Below are positions 52,285-60,743 of a DNA stretch of 64,000 nt, one piece after another. The DNA is from Arenimonas sp049195245 (GTDB lineage: Bacteria > Pseudomonadota > Gammaproteobacteria > Xanthomonadales > Xanthomonadaceae). The first letter of the stretch is position 1. The number at the start of each line of letters is the position of its first letter. Position numbers and translations under genes: made by a program. The notes beneath the pieces were generated by a model. That model was not told the origin of the DNA. It did not search any database and saw only the letters and a list, made by a program, of their open reading frames with translations. The stretch is taken from positions 62,001-126,000 of the forward strand of contig NZ_JBMIRR010000020.1 of the NCBI RefSeq assembly GCF_049195245.1. Reading direction: 5' to 3'.

Positions 52285-52977
52285 TCAGGGAAGGCCGGTC
52301 TGCACCGCTTCCCACAGCAGGGCCGCGTAGGCCAGCAGCACGTAGGCGTTGAAGCCGCAGAACAGCGCGGCCTGCAGCAGCAGCCAGCTGCGTGCCCAGC
52401 GCGGCATCGCGGGGTCGGCGCCCGGGGCAAGCTGCACCCGCGTGCCCGCGATGTAGTCGTGCAGCGCACGTTTGCCGGGCGTCCATGCCGCCATCGCGTG
52501 CCCCAGGTTGAAGCTCAGCCACGAGCCCACGCCGGCGACGAAGCGCAGCACGATCCGCCCGCGCCCGCAGGCCTGGCCGCCCAGGTCGGTGACCCACAGT
52601 CCGGCGGCCCGTTTGCCCGGGCTGGCCTGGGCGCGCGAGGCTTCGGTGGGAATGAACCACAGCGCCGCCACCGCGAACAGCACGACGGCGCCGAAGCCCA
52701 GCAGCCGCGCCAGGGCCTCCGCTAGCGAGGTGATGCCCTCGCGCAGGGCCGGGTCGGACAAGGCCCGGGTTACGGCGGCGAAAAGATCGCCGGCTTCGGC
52801 CAGGGTGGCCTCAAGGCGTTCCAGCAGCCGCATCTGCAGCGCCTCGAAGCGCGTGGTCAGGTCCGGCCAGTCGCGAAGCCCGCGCCACGCCAGCAGCGGC
52901 GAGGCCAGCAGCACCACCGCGGCGGCATCGAGGCTGTAGGCGGCGTAACGGCGCCAGAAGCCGGCCGGCGCTTGCAT
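52285..52977 (-). CDS. RDD-family membrane protein
   Basis: 230 residues. The RDD motif lies at RRYAAYSLDAAAVVLLASPLL, and the second hallmark at ASPGKRAAGLWVTD and PGKRALHDYIAGTRV; about four hydrophobic segments. RDD proteins are thought to be transporters or membrane scaffolds. It ends 4 bp before tatC on the same strand, so it may be the last gene of a tatABC-rdd operon. Confidence 0.88.
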   Translation of the reverse strand: MQAPAGFWRRYAAYSLDAAAVVLLASPLLAWRGLRDWPDLTTRFEALQMRLLERLEATLAEAGDLFAAVTRALSDPALREGITSLAEALARLLGFGAVVLFAVAALWFIPTEASRAQASPGKRAAGLWVTDLGGQACGRGRIVLRFVAGVGSWLSFNLGHAMAAWTPGKRALHDYIAGTRVQLAPGADPAMPRWARSWLLLQAALFCGFNAYVLLAYAALLWEAVQTGLP

Positions 52978-52981
52978 GGGC

Positions 52982-53722
52982 TCAGGCGTCCGCGGCCTTG
53001 GGCCGCAGGATGGCGCCGGCGATGATGCCGATCTCGTAGAGCAGGCACATCGGAATCGCCAGCATCAGCTGCGAGACCACGTCGGGCGGCGTGATGATGG
53101 CGGCCAGGATGAACACGCCGACCACCACGTAGCCGCGCGCCTCGCGCAGCTGCGCCGGCGTCACCACACCCAGTAGCACCAGCACCACCACCGCCACCGG
53201 CAGCTCGAAGCTCAGGCCGAAGGCCAGGAAGATCACCAGCACGAAATCGAGGTAGCGGCTGATGTCGGTCATCATCGCCACGCCCTCGGGCGTGACCGCG
53301 GTGAGGAAGCCGAACACGGTGGGCAGCACCAGGAAGTACGCGAACGCGCAGCCGATGTAGAACAGCGCCACCGCCGCCACCAGCAGCGGACGCGCCAGCC
53401 GTTTTTCGTTCTGGTACAGGCCCGGCGCCACGAAGGCCCAGGCCTGGTACAGCAGCACGGGCATCGCCACCATCAGCGCCACGAAGAACGACAGCTTGAC
53501 CGGGGTGAAGAAGGGCGAGGCCACGTCGATGGCCACCAGCTGGCCGCCTGCGGGCAGCTTGGCCAGCAGCGGCGCCGCCAGTTCGGCGTAGATGCGGTTG
53601 CCGAAGGGCAGCAGCGCGATGAACACCGCCAGCACCGCCAGCACGCCCTTGAGCAGGCGCGCGCGCAGCTCCAGCAGGTGGCCCATCAGCGATTCTTCGG
53701 GCTGGCCGGCGCGACCGGTCAC
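52982..53722 (-). CDS. tatC: Sec-independent protein translocase TatC
   Basis: 246 residues with six transmembrane helices. Conserved MGHLLELRARLLKGVLAV at the start, FVAPGLYQNEKRL (conserved TatC loop), SPFFTPVKLSFFV and FGLSFELPV. It binds twin-arginine signal peptides. Overlaps the end of tatB by 4 bp (translation coupling). Confidence 0.96.
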   Translation of the reverse strand: MTGRAGQPEESLMGHLLELRARLLKGVLAVLAVFIALLPFGNRIYAELAAPLLAKLPAGGQLVAIDVASPFFTPVKLSFFVALMVAMPVLLYQAWAFVAPGLYQNEKRLARPLLVAAVALFYIGCAFAYFLVLPTVFGFLTAVTPEGVAMMTDISRYLDFVLVIFLAFGLSFELPVAVVVLVLLGVVTPAQLREARGYVVVGVFILAAIITPPDVVSQLMLAIPMCLLYEIGIIAGAILRPKAADA

Positions 53723-54267
53723 GGCGGCGGCGGATCGCGCCGCGCGGGGAAGGCGATCGGCATCTGGGTGGCGGTGTCGGGCGCGTCCGCGGGCGGGTCG
53801 GTGTAGAACTCCGGTTCGGGTCCGGACGAAGGCGAGGCCTCGTTCTGCGTCGTGTCCCCTGCGTGCGGTGCGACGACCCCGTCGGACGGCACGGCGGACG
53901 GGTCGGGCACTGGCACCGCAGACTGCGGCGGGATGTCGAGCACCGCGGTGGCGGCATCGCCATCGGCGCGGGCCAGGGCCTCGGCCTCGCGGGTGGCCGC
54001 GGAGACGTCGCGGCCGACCTCGCCCAGGTCGCGGCCGACACCGTCCAGGTCACGGCGCAGGTCCTGCACCGGGTCCGAGAGGCTGCGCTTCATTTCATCG
54101 GCCGCCATCTCGCGCTCGAACTCGGACTTCACCGAGTACCACTGCGCGCGCGCCTTGCGCACCCACAGGCCGGCGAAGCGCGCCGCCTTGGGCAGGCGCT
54201 CGGGACCGAGCACGAGCAGGGCGACGACCGCGATGACGAGCAGTTCGCTGAAACCGATGTCGAACAT
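53719..54267 (-). CDS. tatB: Sec-independent protein translocase TatB
   Basis: 182 residues. N-terminal helix FDIGFSELLVIAVVALLVLGPERLP with the conserved Glu and Gly-Pro, an amphipathic helix, and a long acidic/Pro-rich C-terminus (from about 95). Partner of TatC in signal peptide recognition. Starts 30 bp after tatA. Confidence 0.95.
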   Translation of the reverse strand: MFDIGFSELLVIAVVALLVLGPERLPKAARFAGLWVRKARAQWYSVKSEFEREMAADEMKRSLSDPVQDLRRDLDGVGRDLGEVGRDVSAATREAEALARADGDAATAVLDIPPQSAVPVPDPSAVPSDGVVAPHAGDTTQNEASPSSGPEPEFYTDPPADAPDTATQMPIAFPARRDPPPP

Positions 54268-54297
54268 GGGGCGTGCCGCTCCCGGCCGGGGCCGGGA

Positions 54298-54528
54298 TCA
54301 GGAATCCTTGCGCTGGCTGTCCTGGCGCGAGGCTTCATCCTGCGGCGGCGCCTCGCGGCGCTCGCTGCCCAGCTGGGCCGGCGGCTCGTCCTTGCCCTTG
54401 AGGCCTTCCTTGAAGCCCTGGATGCCTTCGCCCAGGTCCTTGCCCACGCCCTTGAGCTTCTTGGTGCCGAACACCAGCACCACCACGACCAGGACGATGA
54501 GCCAGTGCCAGATGCTGAAGCTGCCCAT
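54298..54528 (-). CDS. tatA: Sec-independent protein translocase TatA
   Basis: 76 residues. One transmembrane helix (SIWHWLIVLVVVVLVFGTKKL) followed by an amphipathic helix (KGVGKDLGEGIQGFKEGLKG) and a charged tail, the standard TatA design. First gene of the tatA-tatB-tatC cluster. Confidence 0.97.
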   Translation of the reverse strand: MGSFSIWHWLIVLVVVVLVFGTKKLKGVGKDLGEGIQGFKEGLKGKDEPPAQLGSERREAPPQDEASRQDSQRKDS

Positions 54529-54594
54529 GTGCGTATTCCCGCGTTGATCCGAGGACCCAAGGATAGCGCAGGCGGCGCCTGGCCGCCCCGGCCA

Positions 54595-55284
54595 TCAGTC
54601 CTGGGAGACGGTGTTTTCTTCCAGGCGGTCGCGGAACTCGACCAGGGGCGCGGCGGGGGCATTGGCGCGGCCCTCGAAGATGGCGCGCGGGGTGGTGTTG
54701 TTGCCGTAGGCGCGCTGGTTCGCCCTGTGGTCGATGCTCATCACGGCGCCATCCAGGGCCACGCCGGCGAACAGGCCGCGGGCGCGCGAATAGCTGTAGA
54801 TCTCGGCCTTGAGCTGCTCGTCGGTGCTGGCCTGGGCGCTGCGGCCGACCGGGCCGGCGGCCACGCTGGCGTCGGCGCCGAGGGTGAACTTGCCGTTGAC
54901 GATGTTGTCCACGCCGCGCGGGCTGCGGAAGACCAGAATCACGTCGGCCGACTGCACGCCGGCCTGGAAGCCGAGGCTGCCGCCGGTGAGGGTGACGAAG
55001 CTGGGGTTGGACCAGGTGCCGTCGCTGCCGCGCACCGCGATCAGGCCCTTGCCGCGGCGGCCACCGATGACCAGGCCGACCTTGACCACGTCCGGGATGA
55101 CGGCGATGGCGTGGGCCTCGTCGAACATCTTGGCCGGCACCGAGGTCTCGGGGATGCGCATGATCTCGGCCAGCACGCGGGTGGCGTCGGTGGCCTTGTT
55201 CTCTTCCTTGACGCCGGCATGGGCGGGCAGGGCGAGGGACAGGATCAGGGCGGCGGCGGCTAGCGGGGCCAGCAAACGAGTCAT
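54595..55284 (-). CDS. SYLF/YSC84-domain exported protein
   Basis: 229 residues. Signal peptide (RLLAPLAAAALILSLALPAHA), then a SYLF/YSC84 domain: AKMFDEAHAIAVIPDVVKVGLVIGGRRGKGLI, then FVTLTGGSLGFQAGVQSADVILVFRS. This domain binds phosphoinositides and lipids in eukaryotes; the bacterial role in the periplasm is not known. A GGAG ribosome-binding site precedes the ATG at 55284, while a longer frame upstream overlaps hemH and is rejected. Confidence 0.86.
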   Translation of the reverse strand: MTRLLAPLAAAALILSLALPAHAGVKEENKATDATRVLAEIMRIPETSVPAKMFDEAHAIAVIPDVVKVGLVIGGRRGKGLIAVRGSDGTWSNPSFVTLTGGSLGFQAGVQSADVILVFRSPRGVDNIVNGKFTLGADASVAAGPVGRSAQASTDEQLKAEIYSYSRARGLFAGVALDGAVMSIDHRANQRAYGNNTTPRAIFEGRANAPAAPLVEFRDRLEENTVSQD

Positions 55285-55399
55285 GGGGGTCTCCGGGTGG
55301 CGCAACGGGTCGAGTATGGCGGCCGGCCATGAACCGGGCGTGAGCCGGACCTTCATTCCGGCGATGATAGTTTGTGCGCAGCCGACAAGGACAGTTCCC

Positions 55400-56407
55400 A
55401 TGACGCCGTATCGTGACGCCCCGGCCAGCGCCGGCCCGGGCTGCACCGCCCTGCTGATGGTCAACCTGGGCACGCCCGAAGCGGCCACGCCCGGCGCGGT
55501 GCGCCGCTACCTGGCCGAATTCCTGCACGACCATCGCGTGGTCGAACTCACGCGCTGGCTGTGGTGCCCGATCCTGCACTTCGTGATCCTGCCGCTGCGC
55601 TCGGGCAAGGTCGCGCGCAACTACGCCACGGTGTGGATGCCGGAAGGCTCGCCGCTGATGGTGCATACGCGCCGGCTGGTGCAGAAGCTGCAGCACAGCC
55701 TGCCCGACGTGTGCGTGCGCATGGCCATGCGCTACGGCCAGCCCTCGGTGGCCTCGGTGCTGCGCGCGCTGGAGGCCGAGGGCATGACCCGGCTGCTGGT
55801 GATGCCGCTGTATCCGCAGTATTCGGCCAGCACCAGTGCGGCGGTGCTGGATGCGGTGACGCGCGAGATCGGCGGCTGGCGGCGCGTGCCCGAGCTGCGC
55901 TTCATCGCCGACTACCACGACGACGCCGGCTGGCTGGACGCGCAGGAAGCGCGCATCCGCGCGCACTGGGACCTGCATGGCCGCGCCGACAAGCTGCTGT
56001 TTTCCTTCCACGGCCTGCCGCAGCGCTTCGAGCGCGCCGGCGATCCCTACCCGCGCCAGTGCGAGGCCGGCACCCGCGCGCTGGTGGCGCGGCTGGGCCT
56101 GGCCGAGGGCGAGTGGCTGATGACCTACCAGTCGCGCTTCGGCCGCGAGGCCTGGCTGGAGCCGGCCACCGACAAGACGCTGGAAGCGCTGGGCCGGGAC
56201 GGCCTGCGCAGCGTGGACGTGGTCTGCCCCGGCTTCGCGGTGGACTGCCTGGAGACGCTGGAGGAAATCGCGGTGCAGAACGCCGAACTGTTCCGCCATG
56301 CCGGCGGCGGCGAGCTGCGCTACATCAGTGCGCTCAACGACGAACCCGGGCACGTGGCGGCGCTGGCGGGCCTGGCGCAGCGGCACCTGCAGGGCTGGCC
56401 GCACTGA
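55400..56407 (+). CDS. hemH: Ferrochelatase
   Basis: 335 residues. Inserts iron into protoporphyrin IX, last step of haem synthesis. Seen: ALLMVNLGTPEAATPGAVRRYLAEF, LPLYPQYSASTSAAVLDA, KLLFSFHGLPQRFERAGDPY with the catalytic His, TYQSRFGREAWLEPAT and VVCPGFAVDCLETLEEI with the catalytic Glu region. Divergent from the SYLF gene and overlapping the following hydrolase by one base (TGATG). Confidence 0.96.
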   Translation: MTPYRDAPASAGPGCTALLMVNLGTPEAATPGAVRRYLAEFLHDHRVVELTRWLWCPILHFVILPLRSGKVARNYATVWMPEGSPLMVHTRRLVQKLQHSLPDVCVRMAMRYGQPSVASVLRALEAEGMTRLLVMPLYPQYSASTSAAVLDAVTREIGGWRRVPELRFIADYHDDAGWLDAQEARIRAHWDLHGRADKLLFSFHGLPQRFERAGDPYPRQCEAGTRALVARLGLAEGEWLMTYQSRFGREAWLEPATDKTLEALGRDGLRSVDVVCPGFAVDCLETLEEIAVQNAELFRHAGGGELRYISALNDEPGHVAALAGLAQRHLQGWPH

Positions 56408-57264
56408 TGCCGCAGGGCGCGCAGGACATGCGGCTTGAGACCGCCCGCGGCGAGCTGTGCGCGCTGCGCGGCGGCACGCCCGGCGGTCCGCGGCTGCTGT
56501 GCCTGCACGGCTGGCTGGACAACGCCGCCAGCTTCCTGCCGCTGGCGCCGCACCTGGCCGGCTTCGACTGGGTGGCGCTGGACCTGCCGGGGCACGGGGC
56601 CTCGTCGCACCGGGCGCCGGGCTATGACTACGCCTTCGTGGACTGGGTGCACGACGTGCTCGACGCGATGGACGCACTGGGCTGGGCGCAGTGCGACCTG
56701 CTGGGGCATTCGATGGGCGGTGCGATCGCCAGTGCGGTGGCGGCGGCGGCGCCGGAGCGCGTGCGGCGGCTGGCGCTGGTCGAGGCCCTGGGCCCGATCG
56801 CCGCCGAGCCCGAGGCTGCCGGCACGCGGCTGCGCGAGGCGGTGGCGGCGCGGCGTGCGCTGGCGCCGCGGCCGGTGCGCGTGATTCCGGACATCGAGGC
56901 CGCGGTGGCCGCGCGCCTGTCCGCCAGCCGGATGACGCCCGGGGCGGCGCGCCTGATCGTCGAGCGCAACCTGCGCGCGGTGGAAGACGGCTACGCCTGG
57001 CGCAGCGACCCGCGCCTGACCCTGCCCTCGCACCTGCGCCTGACCGAGGCCACGGTGCAGTCGCTGCTGCGGGCGATCCAGGCGCCGGTGCTGGTGGTGG
57101 CGGCCGATCCGTCGCCGCCCTATTTCACCCCCGACACGCGGACGGCGCGGCTGGCCTGCCTGGCGCAGGGCGAGGTGCACGTGTTCGCCGGGGGCCATCA
57201 CCTGCACATGGAGCAGGCCGACCAGGTGGCCGGCGTGCTGCTGGCGTTCCTCTCGCGGCCGTGA
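56407..57264 (+). CDS. Alpha/beta hydrolase
   Basis: 285 residues. LLCLHGWLDNAASFLPLAPHLA (oxyanion), DLPGHGASSHR, nucleophile elbow LLGHSMGGAIAS, and a terminal His in FAGGHHLHMEQADQVA. General serine hydrolase; the substrate cannot be told. The ATG overlaps the hemH stop, so the two are co-translated. Similar proteins in eukaryotes are called serine hydrolase-like (SERHL). Confidence 0.87.
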   Translation: MPQGAQDMRLETARGELCALRGGTPGGPRLLCLHGWLDNAASFLPLAPHLAGFDWVALDLPGHGASSHRAPGYDYAFVDWVHDVLDAMDALGWAQCDLLGHSMGGAIASAVAAAAPERVRRLALVEALGPIAAEPEAAGTRLREAVAARRALAPRPVRVIPDIEAAVAARLSASRMTPGAARLIVERNLRAVEDGYAWRSDPRLTLPSHLRLTEATVQSLLRAIQAPVLVVAADPSPPYFTPDTRTARLACLAQGEVHVFAGGHHLHMEQADQVAGVLLAFLSRP

Positions 57265-57276
57265 GCCGTCGGCGGC

Positions 57277-57789
57277 TCAGGGCGCCTGCAGGCTGAGCGA
57301 GATCACGGTGTGGCCTTCGATGTCGCTGCGCAGGTTCACCAGCACGCCGCGCTTGTCCTTCTCGAAGCCCAGCATCGAGCCTTCCTCGCCCTGCATCGAC
57401 ACGGTTTCCTTCCAGCCCTGGCCGGCCAGGCCGGACTGGTAGCGTTCGAACAGCGCCGGCAGCGGTTCGCGGCTGCGCAGCACCACCGAGCGGGCCGGGC
57501 CCATCGTCATCACCGACACCACCGAGTAGTCGGACGGCAGCACCACGTCCTTGGGGAAATCGGACGGCAGCGGCACGTTTTCGCCGGTGGTGTGCTGGTA
57601 GCGGCCCTGCTCGCCGTCGATGGTGACCGTGTCCTGGCCGTCTTCGCTGCGGATGTCGACCTTCTGGCCGGTGCGGGCCTCGAGCGCCTGCTCGGCCAGG
57701 GCCTGGGCGGCGGAGTCCTCGGCCTTGCCGCAGGCGCAGAGCAGGCCGGCGGCGAAAGCGGCGACGAGCGCGGTGCGGACGGGGTGCAT
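57277..57789 (-). CDS. Hypothetical lipoprotein
   Basis: 170 residues. Lipobox LLCAC at about residue 16-20 (ALVAAFAAGLLCACG), then AEQALEARTGQKVDIRSEDGQDTVTIDGEQG and a beta-rich domain with FPKDVVLPSDYSVVSV and VSMQGEEGSMLGFEK. I do not recognise a named family. Convergent with the hydrolase gene. A real gene by length, signal and codon pattern. Confidence 0.7.
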   Translation of the reverse strand: MHPVRTALVAAFAAGLLCACGKAEDSAAQALAEQALEARTGQKVDIRSEDGQDTVTIDGEQGRYQHTTGENVPLPSDFPKDVVLPSDYSVVSVMTMGPARSVVLRSREPLPALFERYQSGLAGQGWKETVSMQGEEGSMLGFEKDKRGVLVNLRSDIEGHTVISLSLQAP

Positions 57790-57827
57790 GGCAGGCTCCG
57801 GTGGCGCGGGCCTGGTTGGCGGGCCCT

Positions 57828-58592
57828 TCAGCCGATAAAACGGGCAAGGCGGGCCTTCAAGGACAGGCCTTCGCCGCGCAGGTAGTCGCGCTCCTCGCGC
57901 CAGCCCGGCCAGCGGGCCTCCACCTCGCGCCAGAAGCGACGGGAATGGTCGGCATGGATCAGGTGGCAGAGCTCGTGCACCAGCACGTATTCGAAGGCGG
58001 ACGGGCGGCCCAGCACCAGGGACAGGTCCAGCGACACGGCGTCGCTGGGGCTGAGCGAACCCCACAGCGAGGACAGCGGCCGGAACCGGACGTTGCGGGG
58101 CGCGCGCGGCAGGCCGGGCAGGTAGCGCGGCAGCCAGCGGCCCAGGTCCTGGCGGGCCTGCTGGGTGTAGAAATCGCGCAGGGCCGCGTGCAGCTGGGCA
58201 TCGCCGGCGCGGTCGGGCAGCTGCAGCACCACGCCTTCGTCGGTGAGTGCGGCGCGGGCGTAGCGGCCTTCGCGCCACAGCAGGGGCAGGTCCTGGCCGC
58301 GCAGGGGCAACAGGTGCTCGCCGCCGCGGGTGAGGGGCGCGCGCGTTTGCGTGCCCTCGCGGGCGAGCTGGGCGGACAGCCAGTCGCGGTGTTCGTGCAG
58401 GAAGGCCTCGGCCGCGCGGACCGATACGCTGCGCGGCAGGGTCAGCCGCGCGCCTTTTTCCGACACGATCAGCCGCAGCCGCCGGGCGCGCGCATCACGC
58501 ACCCAGCGCACGTCCACGTCGCGCCCGTCGGCGAGGGCCAGCGGCCGGATCTCCGCCACCGGTGCCGCCTTTTTCAGCAAGCCCAGCAACAT
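57828..58592 (-). CDS. YgjP-like metallopeptidase (SprT/M48-like, DUF45)
   Basis: 254 residues. Zinc motif HELCHLIHADHSRRFW at about 206-221 (HExxH with downstream His 216), after a region RNVRFRPLSSLWGSLSPSDAVSLDLSLVLG typical of YgjP/DUF45 proteins. Cytosolic, substrate unknown. Starts downstream of rdgC with a palindromic repeat between them. Confidence 0.87.
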   Translation of the reverse strand: MLLGLLKKAAPVAEIRPLALADGRDVDVRWVRDARARRLRLIVSEKGARLTLPRSVSVRAAEAFLHEHRDWLSAQLAREGTQTRAPLTRGGEHLLPLRGQDLPLLWREGRYARAALTDEGVVLQLPDRAGDAQLHAALRDFYTQQARQDLGRWLPRYLPGLPRAPRNVRFRPLSSLWGSLSPSDAVSLDLSLVLGRPSAFEYVLVHELCHLIHADHSRRFWREVEARWPGWREERDYLRGEGLSLKARLARFIG

Positions 58593-58634
58593 CCCGCCAC
58601 CTCCCTCCGCACCAGGTCCATTCTCACCGGCCGG

Positions 58635-58659
58635 TGAAAATATACCTGGTATGTTTTCA
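58635..58659. repeat. 25-bp palindrome, copy 3 (overlaps rdgC stop)
   Basis: TGAAAATATACC, a central T and GGTATGTTTTCA, a single mismatch from the copies at 47297 and 47349. Its final TCA at 58657-58659 is the complement of the rdgC stop codon. Confidence 0.85.
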
Positions 58660-59571
58660 CTGGGGGTCGGCGGGGCTGAACTTTAGGGCGGTTTCTAGGA
58701 CGGCGAAGAGGCGCTTGAGCTCACCGGCCATCAGGGCGTAGCGGGCGTCGAGCTCGGCCATCACGCCGTCGCGCTCGGTGTGCTCGAGCTGGTCGACCGC
58801 GCCGTCGAGGAACTTGAGCTTGCGCACCACCAGGTCCTCGCCCAGGACGAAGCTGACGTGGTCGTCCAGCACCAGGGCCAGCTTGCTGACCTGCTTGCCC
58901 GATTCCAGGTGCTTCCTGATCTCGTCGCACAGCAGCTCCTGGCGCTGGCACTTCACCACCGCGCCGCCGTCGATCGGATCCTTGAGCTCGCATTCGTCGC
59001 CCAGCACCAGGCCGCCCGGCAGCGGTTCGCCCGCGATCCAGCCGGTGAGCACCGCGCGCGCCGACACCTCGGCGTTGAGCGGCAAGGCCGGGAAGCTGCC
59101 CAGCGCGTGGCGCAGTTCGGACACCAGGTTTTCAGCGGTCTTGCGCGAGCTGGCGTCCACCGCGATGAAGCCGTGCTGCAGGTCCAGGGTGGCGTGGGTG
59201 CGCACCGGCCGCACGAAGGCGCGCGGCAGCAGCTCCATCACCAGGTCTTCCTTCAGGCGCTTGCGGGCGCGGCCGCCCAGCTTGCGGCCTTCCTTCTCCT
59301 CCATCGCGGCGATGCGCTTGCCCAGTTCGTCGTTGACCACCGACGAGGGCAGCAGGCGGTCTTCGCCGCCCAGCGTGAGCCAGATGGCGTCGTTGATGCG
59401 ATGGCTCATCGTCGCCTCGTCGCGGCCGAAGGGCGAGACGAAGCCGCGCGACATCAGTTCGGACGGACCGACCGGCTTGAGCCGGCACTCCTCGAGGCGG
59501 GCGTCGAGGTCGTCGAGTTTCTTGGCAAGGGCTACGGGGAAGCGGAAAAACGTCAGGTTGCGAAAGAACAT
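58657..59571 (-). CDS. rdgC: Recombination-associated protein RdgC
   Basis: 304 residues. N-terminal MFFRNLTFFRFPVALAKKLDDLDARLEECRLKPVG is typical, and MSRGFVSPFGRDE, FIAVDASSRKTAENLVSELRHALGSFP, CELKDP-IDGGAVVKCQRQEL and the charged C-terminus follow. It is a ring-forming DNA-binding protein thought to limit RecA action. Its ATG overlaps the ttcA stop by one base (TGATG), and its stop lies inside a palindromic repeat. Confidence 0.95.
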   Translation of the reverse strand: MFFRNLTFFRFPVALAKKLDDLDARLEECRLKPVGPSELMSRGFVSPFGRDEATMSHRINDAIWLTLGGEDRLLPSSVVNDELGKRIAAMEEKEGRKLGGRARKRLKEDLVMELLPRAFVRPVRTHATLDLQHGFIAVDASSRKTAENLVSELRHALGSFPALPLNAEVSARAVLTGWIAGEPLPGGLVLGDECELKDPIDGGAVVKCQRQELLCDEIRKHLESGKQVSKLALVLDDHVSFVLGEDLVVRKLKFLDGAVDQLEHTERDGVMAELDARYALMAGELKRLFAVLETALKFSPADPQ

Positions 59572-60443
59572 CAAGTTTCCAGTACGGGGCCCAGCCAGTC
59601 GTGGGCGTTGGGGGGAGGCGCGTCGTGGCGACGGCCGAGGTTGTGGAAGTCGAACAGCGAGGTGTCGGCCAGCTGCGCCGGCGACACCGTGCCCAGCGCG
59701 CGGGCGATGGTTTCGATGCGGCCGGGGCTTTCCTTCTCCCAGGCCGCCATCATGCGCGCCACCTGCTTGCGCTGCAGGTTTTCCTGCGAGCCGCAGAGCG
59801 TGCACGGAATGATCGGGAACTGCTTCCAGTCCGCGTAGCGCTGGATATCGGCCTCGCGCACGTAGGCCAGCGGCCGGATCACCACGTGGGCGCCGTCGTC
59901 GCTGAGCAGCTTGGGCGCCATCGCCGCCAGCTTGGCGTGGAAGAACAGGTTGAGGAAGAAGGTGGCCACCAGGTCGTCGCAGTGATGGCCCAGCGCGATC
60001 TTGGTGAAGCCGTGGTCCCGGGCGTGCTGGTAAAGCGCGCCGCGTCGCAGCCGAGAGCACAGCGAGCACATCGTCTTGCCCTCGGGCACCACCCGCTTCA
60101 CCACCGAGTAGGTGTCCTGCTCGAGGATGGTGTGGGCCACGCCCAGCGAGGCCAGGTAGTCGGGCAGCACGTGTTCGGGAAAGCCCGGCTGCTTCTGGTC
60201 CAGGTTCACCGCCACCAGCTCGAACTGCACCGGCGCCTTGCGCTGCAGCTGCAGCAGCAGGTCGAGCATCGTGTAGCTGTCCTTGCCGCCCGACAGGCAG
60301 ACCATCACCTTGTCGCCCTGCTCGATCATGCCGAAGTCGCCGATCGCCTGGCCCACCTGCCGGCGCAGGCGCTTGGCAAGCTTGTGCTGCTCGCGCTCCT
60401 GCGTGGCCTTGCGGGGGACGGGGTCTTGCAGCAGCAGGGTCAT
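59571..60443 (-). CDS. ttcA: tRNA 2-thiocytidine(32) synthetase TtcA
   Basis: 290 residues. PP-loop SGGKDS at 51-56, the Fe-S/catalytic cysteine pairs CSLC (126 and 129) and CTLC (214 and 217), plus FELVAVNLDQKQPGFPEHVLPDYL and TSLFDFHNLG. The motif around residue 152 reads GHHCDDLVATFFLN, with Cys and Ala-Thr where E. coli has Arg and Gln-Thr. It makes s2C32 in some tRNAs. Overlaps rdgC by one base. Confidence 0.94.
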   Translation of the reverse strand: MTLLLQDPVPRKATQEREQHKLAKRLRRQVGQAIGDFGMIEQGDKVMVCLSGGKDSYTMLDLLLQLQRKAPVQFELVAVNLDQKQPGFPEHVLPDYLASLGVAHTILEQDTYSVVKRVVPEGKTMCSLCSRLRRGALYQHARDHGFTKIALGHHCDDLVATFFLNLFFHAKLAAMAPKLLSDDGAHVVIRPLAYVREADIQRYADWKQFPIIPCTLCGSQENLQRKQVARMMAAWEKESPGRIETIARALGTVSPAQLADTSLFDFHNLGRRHDAPPPNAHDWLGPVLET

Positions 60444-60536
60444 GGCAGGGCGGGAACCGGGGTGGACGGTCCGCCATTTTACCCCTGTCGCCGCCCCGGC
60501 CGGGGCGCTAAGCTCAAGCCGTCAGGGGAGGACGTG

Positions 60537-60743
60537 ATGGCCGAGGAAGATCCCGCCAAGATCACCGCGCAGCTGCTCGAGCTCAAGGTCGAGCACCGCG
60601 ACCTGGACGAGGCCATCGCCCGGCTGGCCGAATCCATCCAGGCCGACGAGCTGTCCATCAAGCGCCTGAAGAAGCGCAAGCTCAAGATCAAGGACATGAT
60701 TTCCTCGCTGGAAAGCCGCCTCATCCCCGACCTCGATGCCTGA
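60537..60743 (+). CDS. DUF465 (YdcH-like) small helical protein
   Basis: 68 residues, one long helical hairpin: KITAQLLELKVEHRDLDEAIARL, turn, then ELSIKRLKKRKLKIKDMISSLES, matching DUF465/YdcH. RBS AGGGGAGG is close upstream. Function unknown. The stop overlaps the start of the MFS gene by 8 bp. Confidence 0.9.
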   Translation: MAEEDPAKITAQLLELKVEHRDLDEAIARLAESIQADELSIKRLKKRKLKIKDMISSLESRLIPDLDA

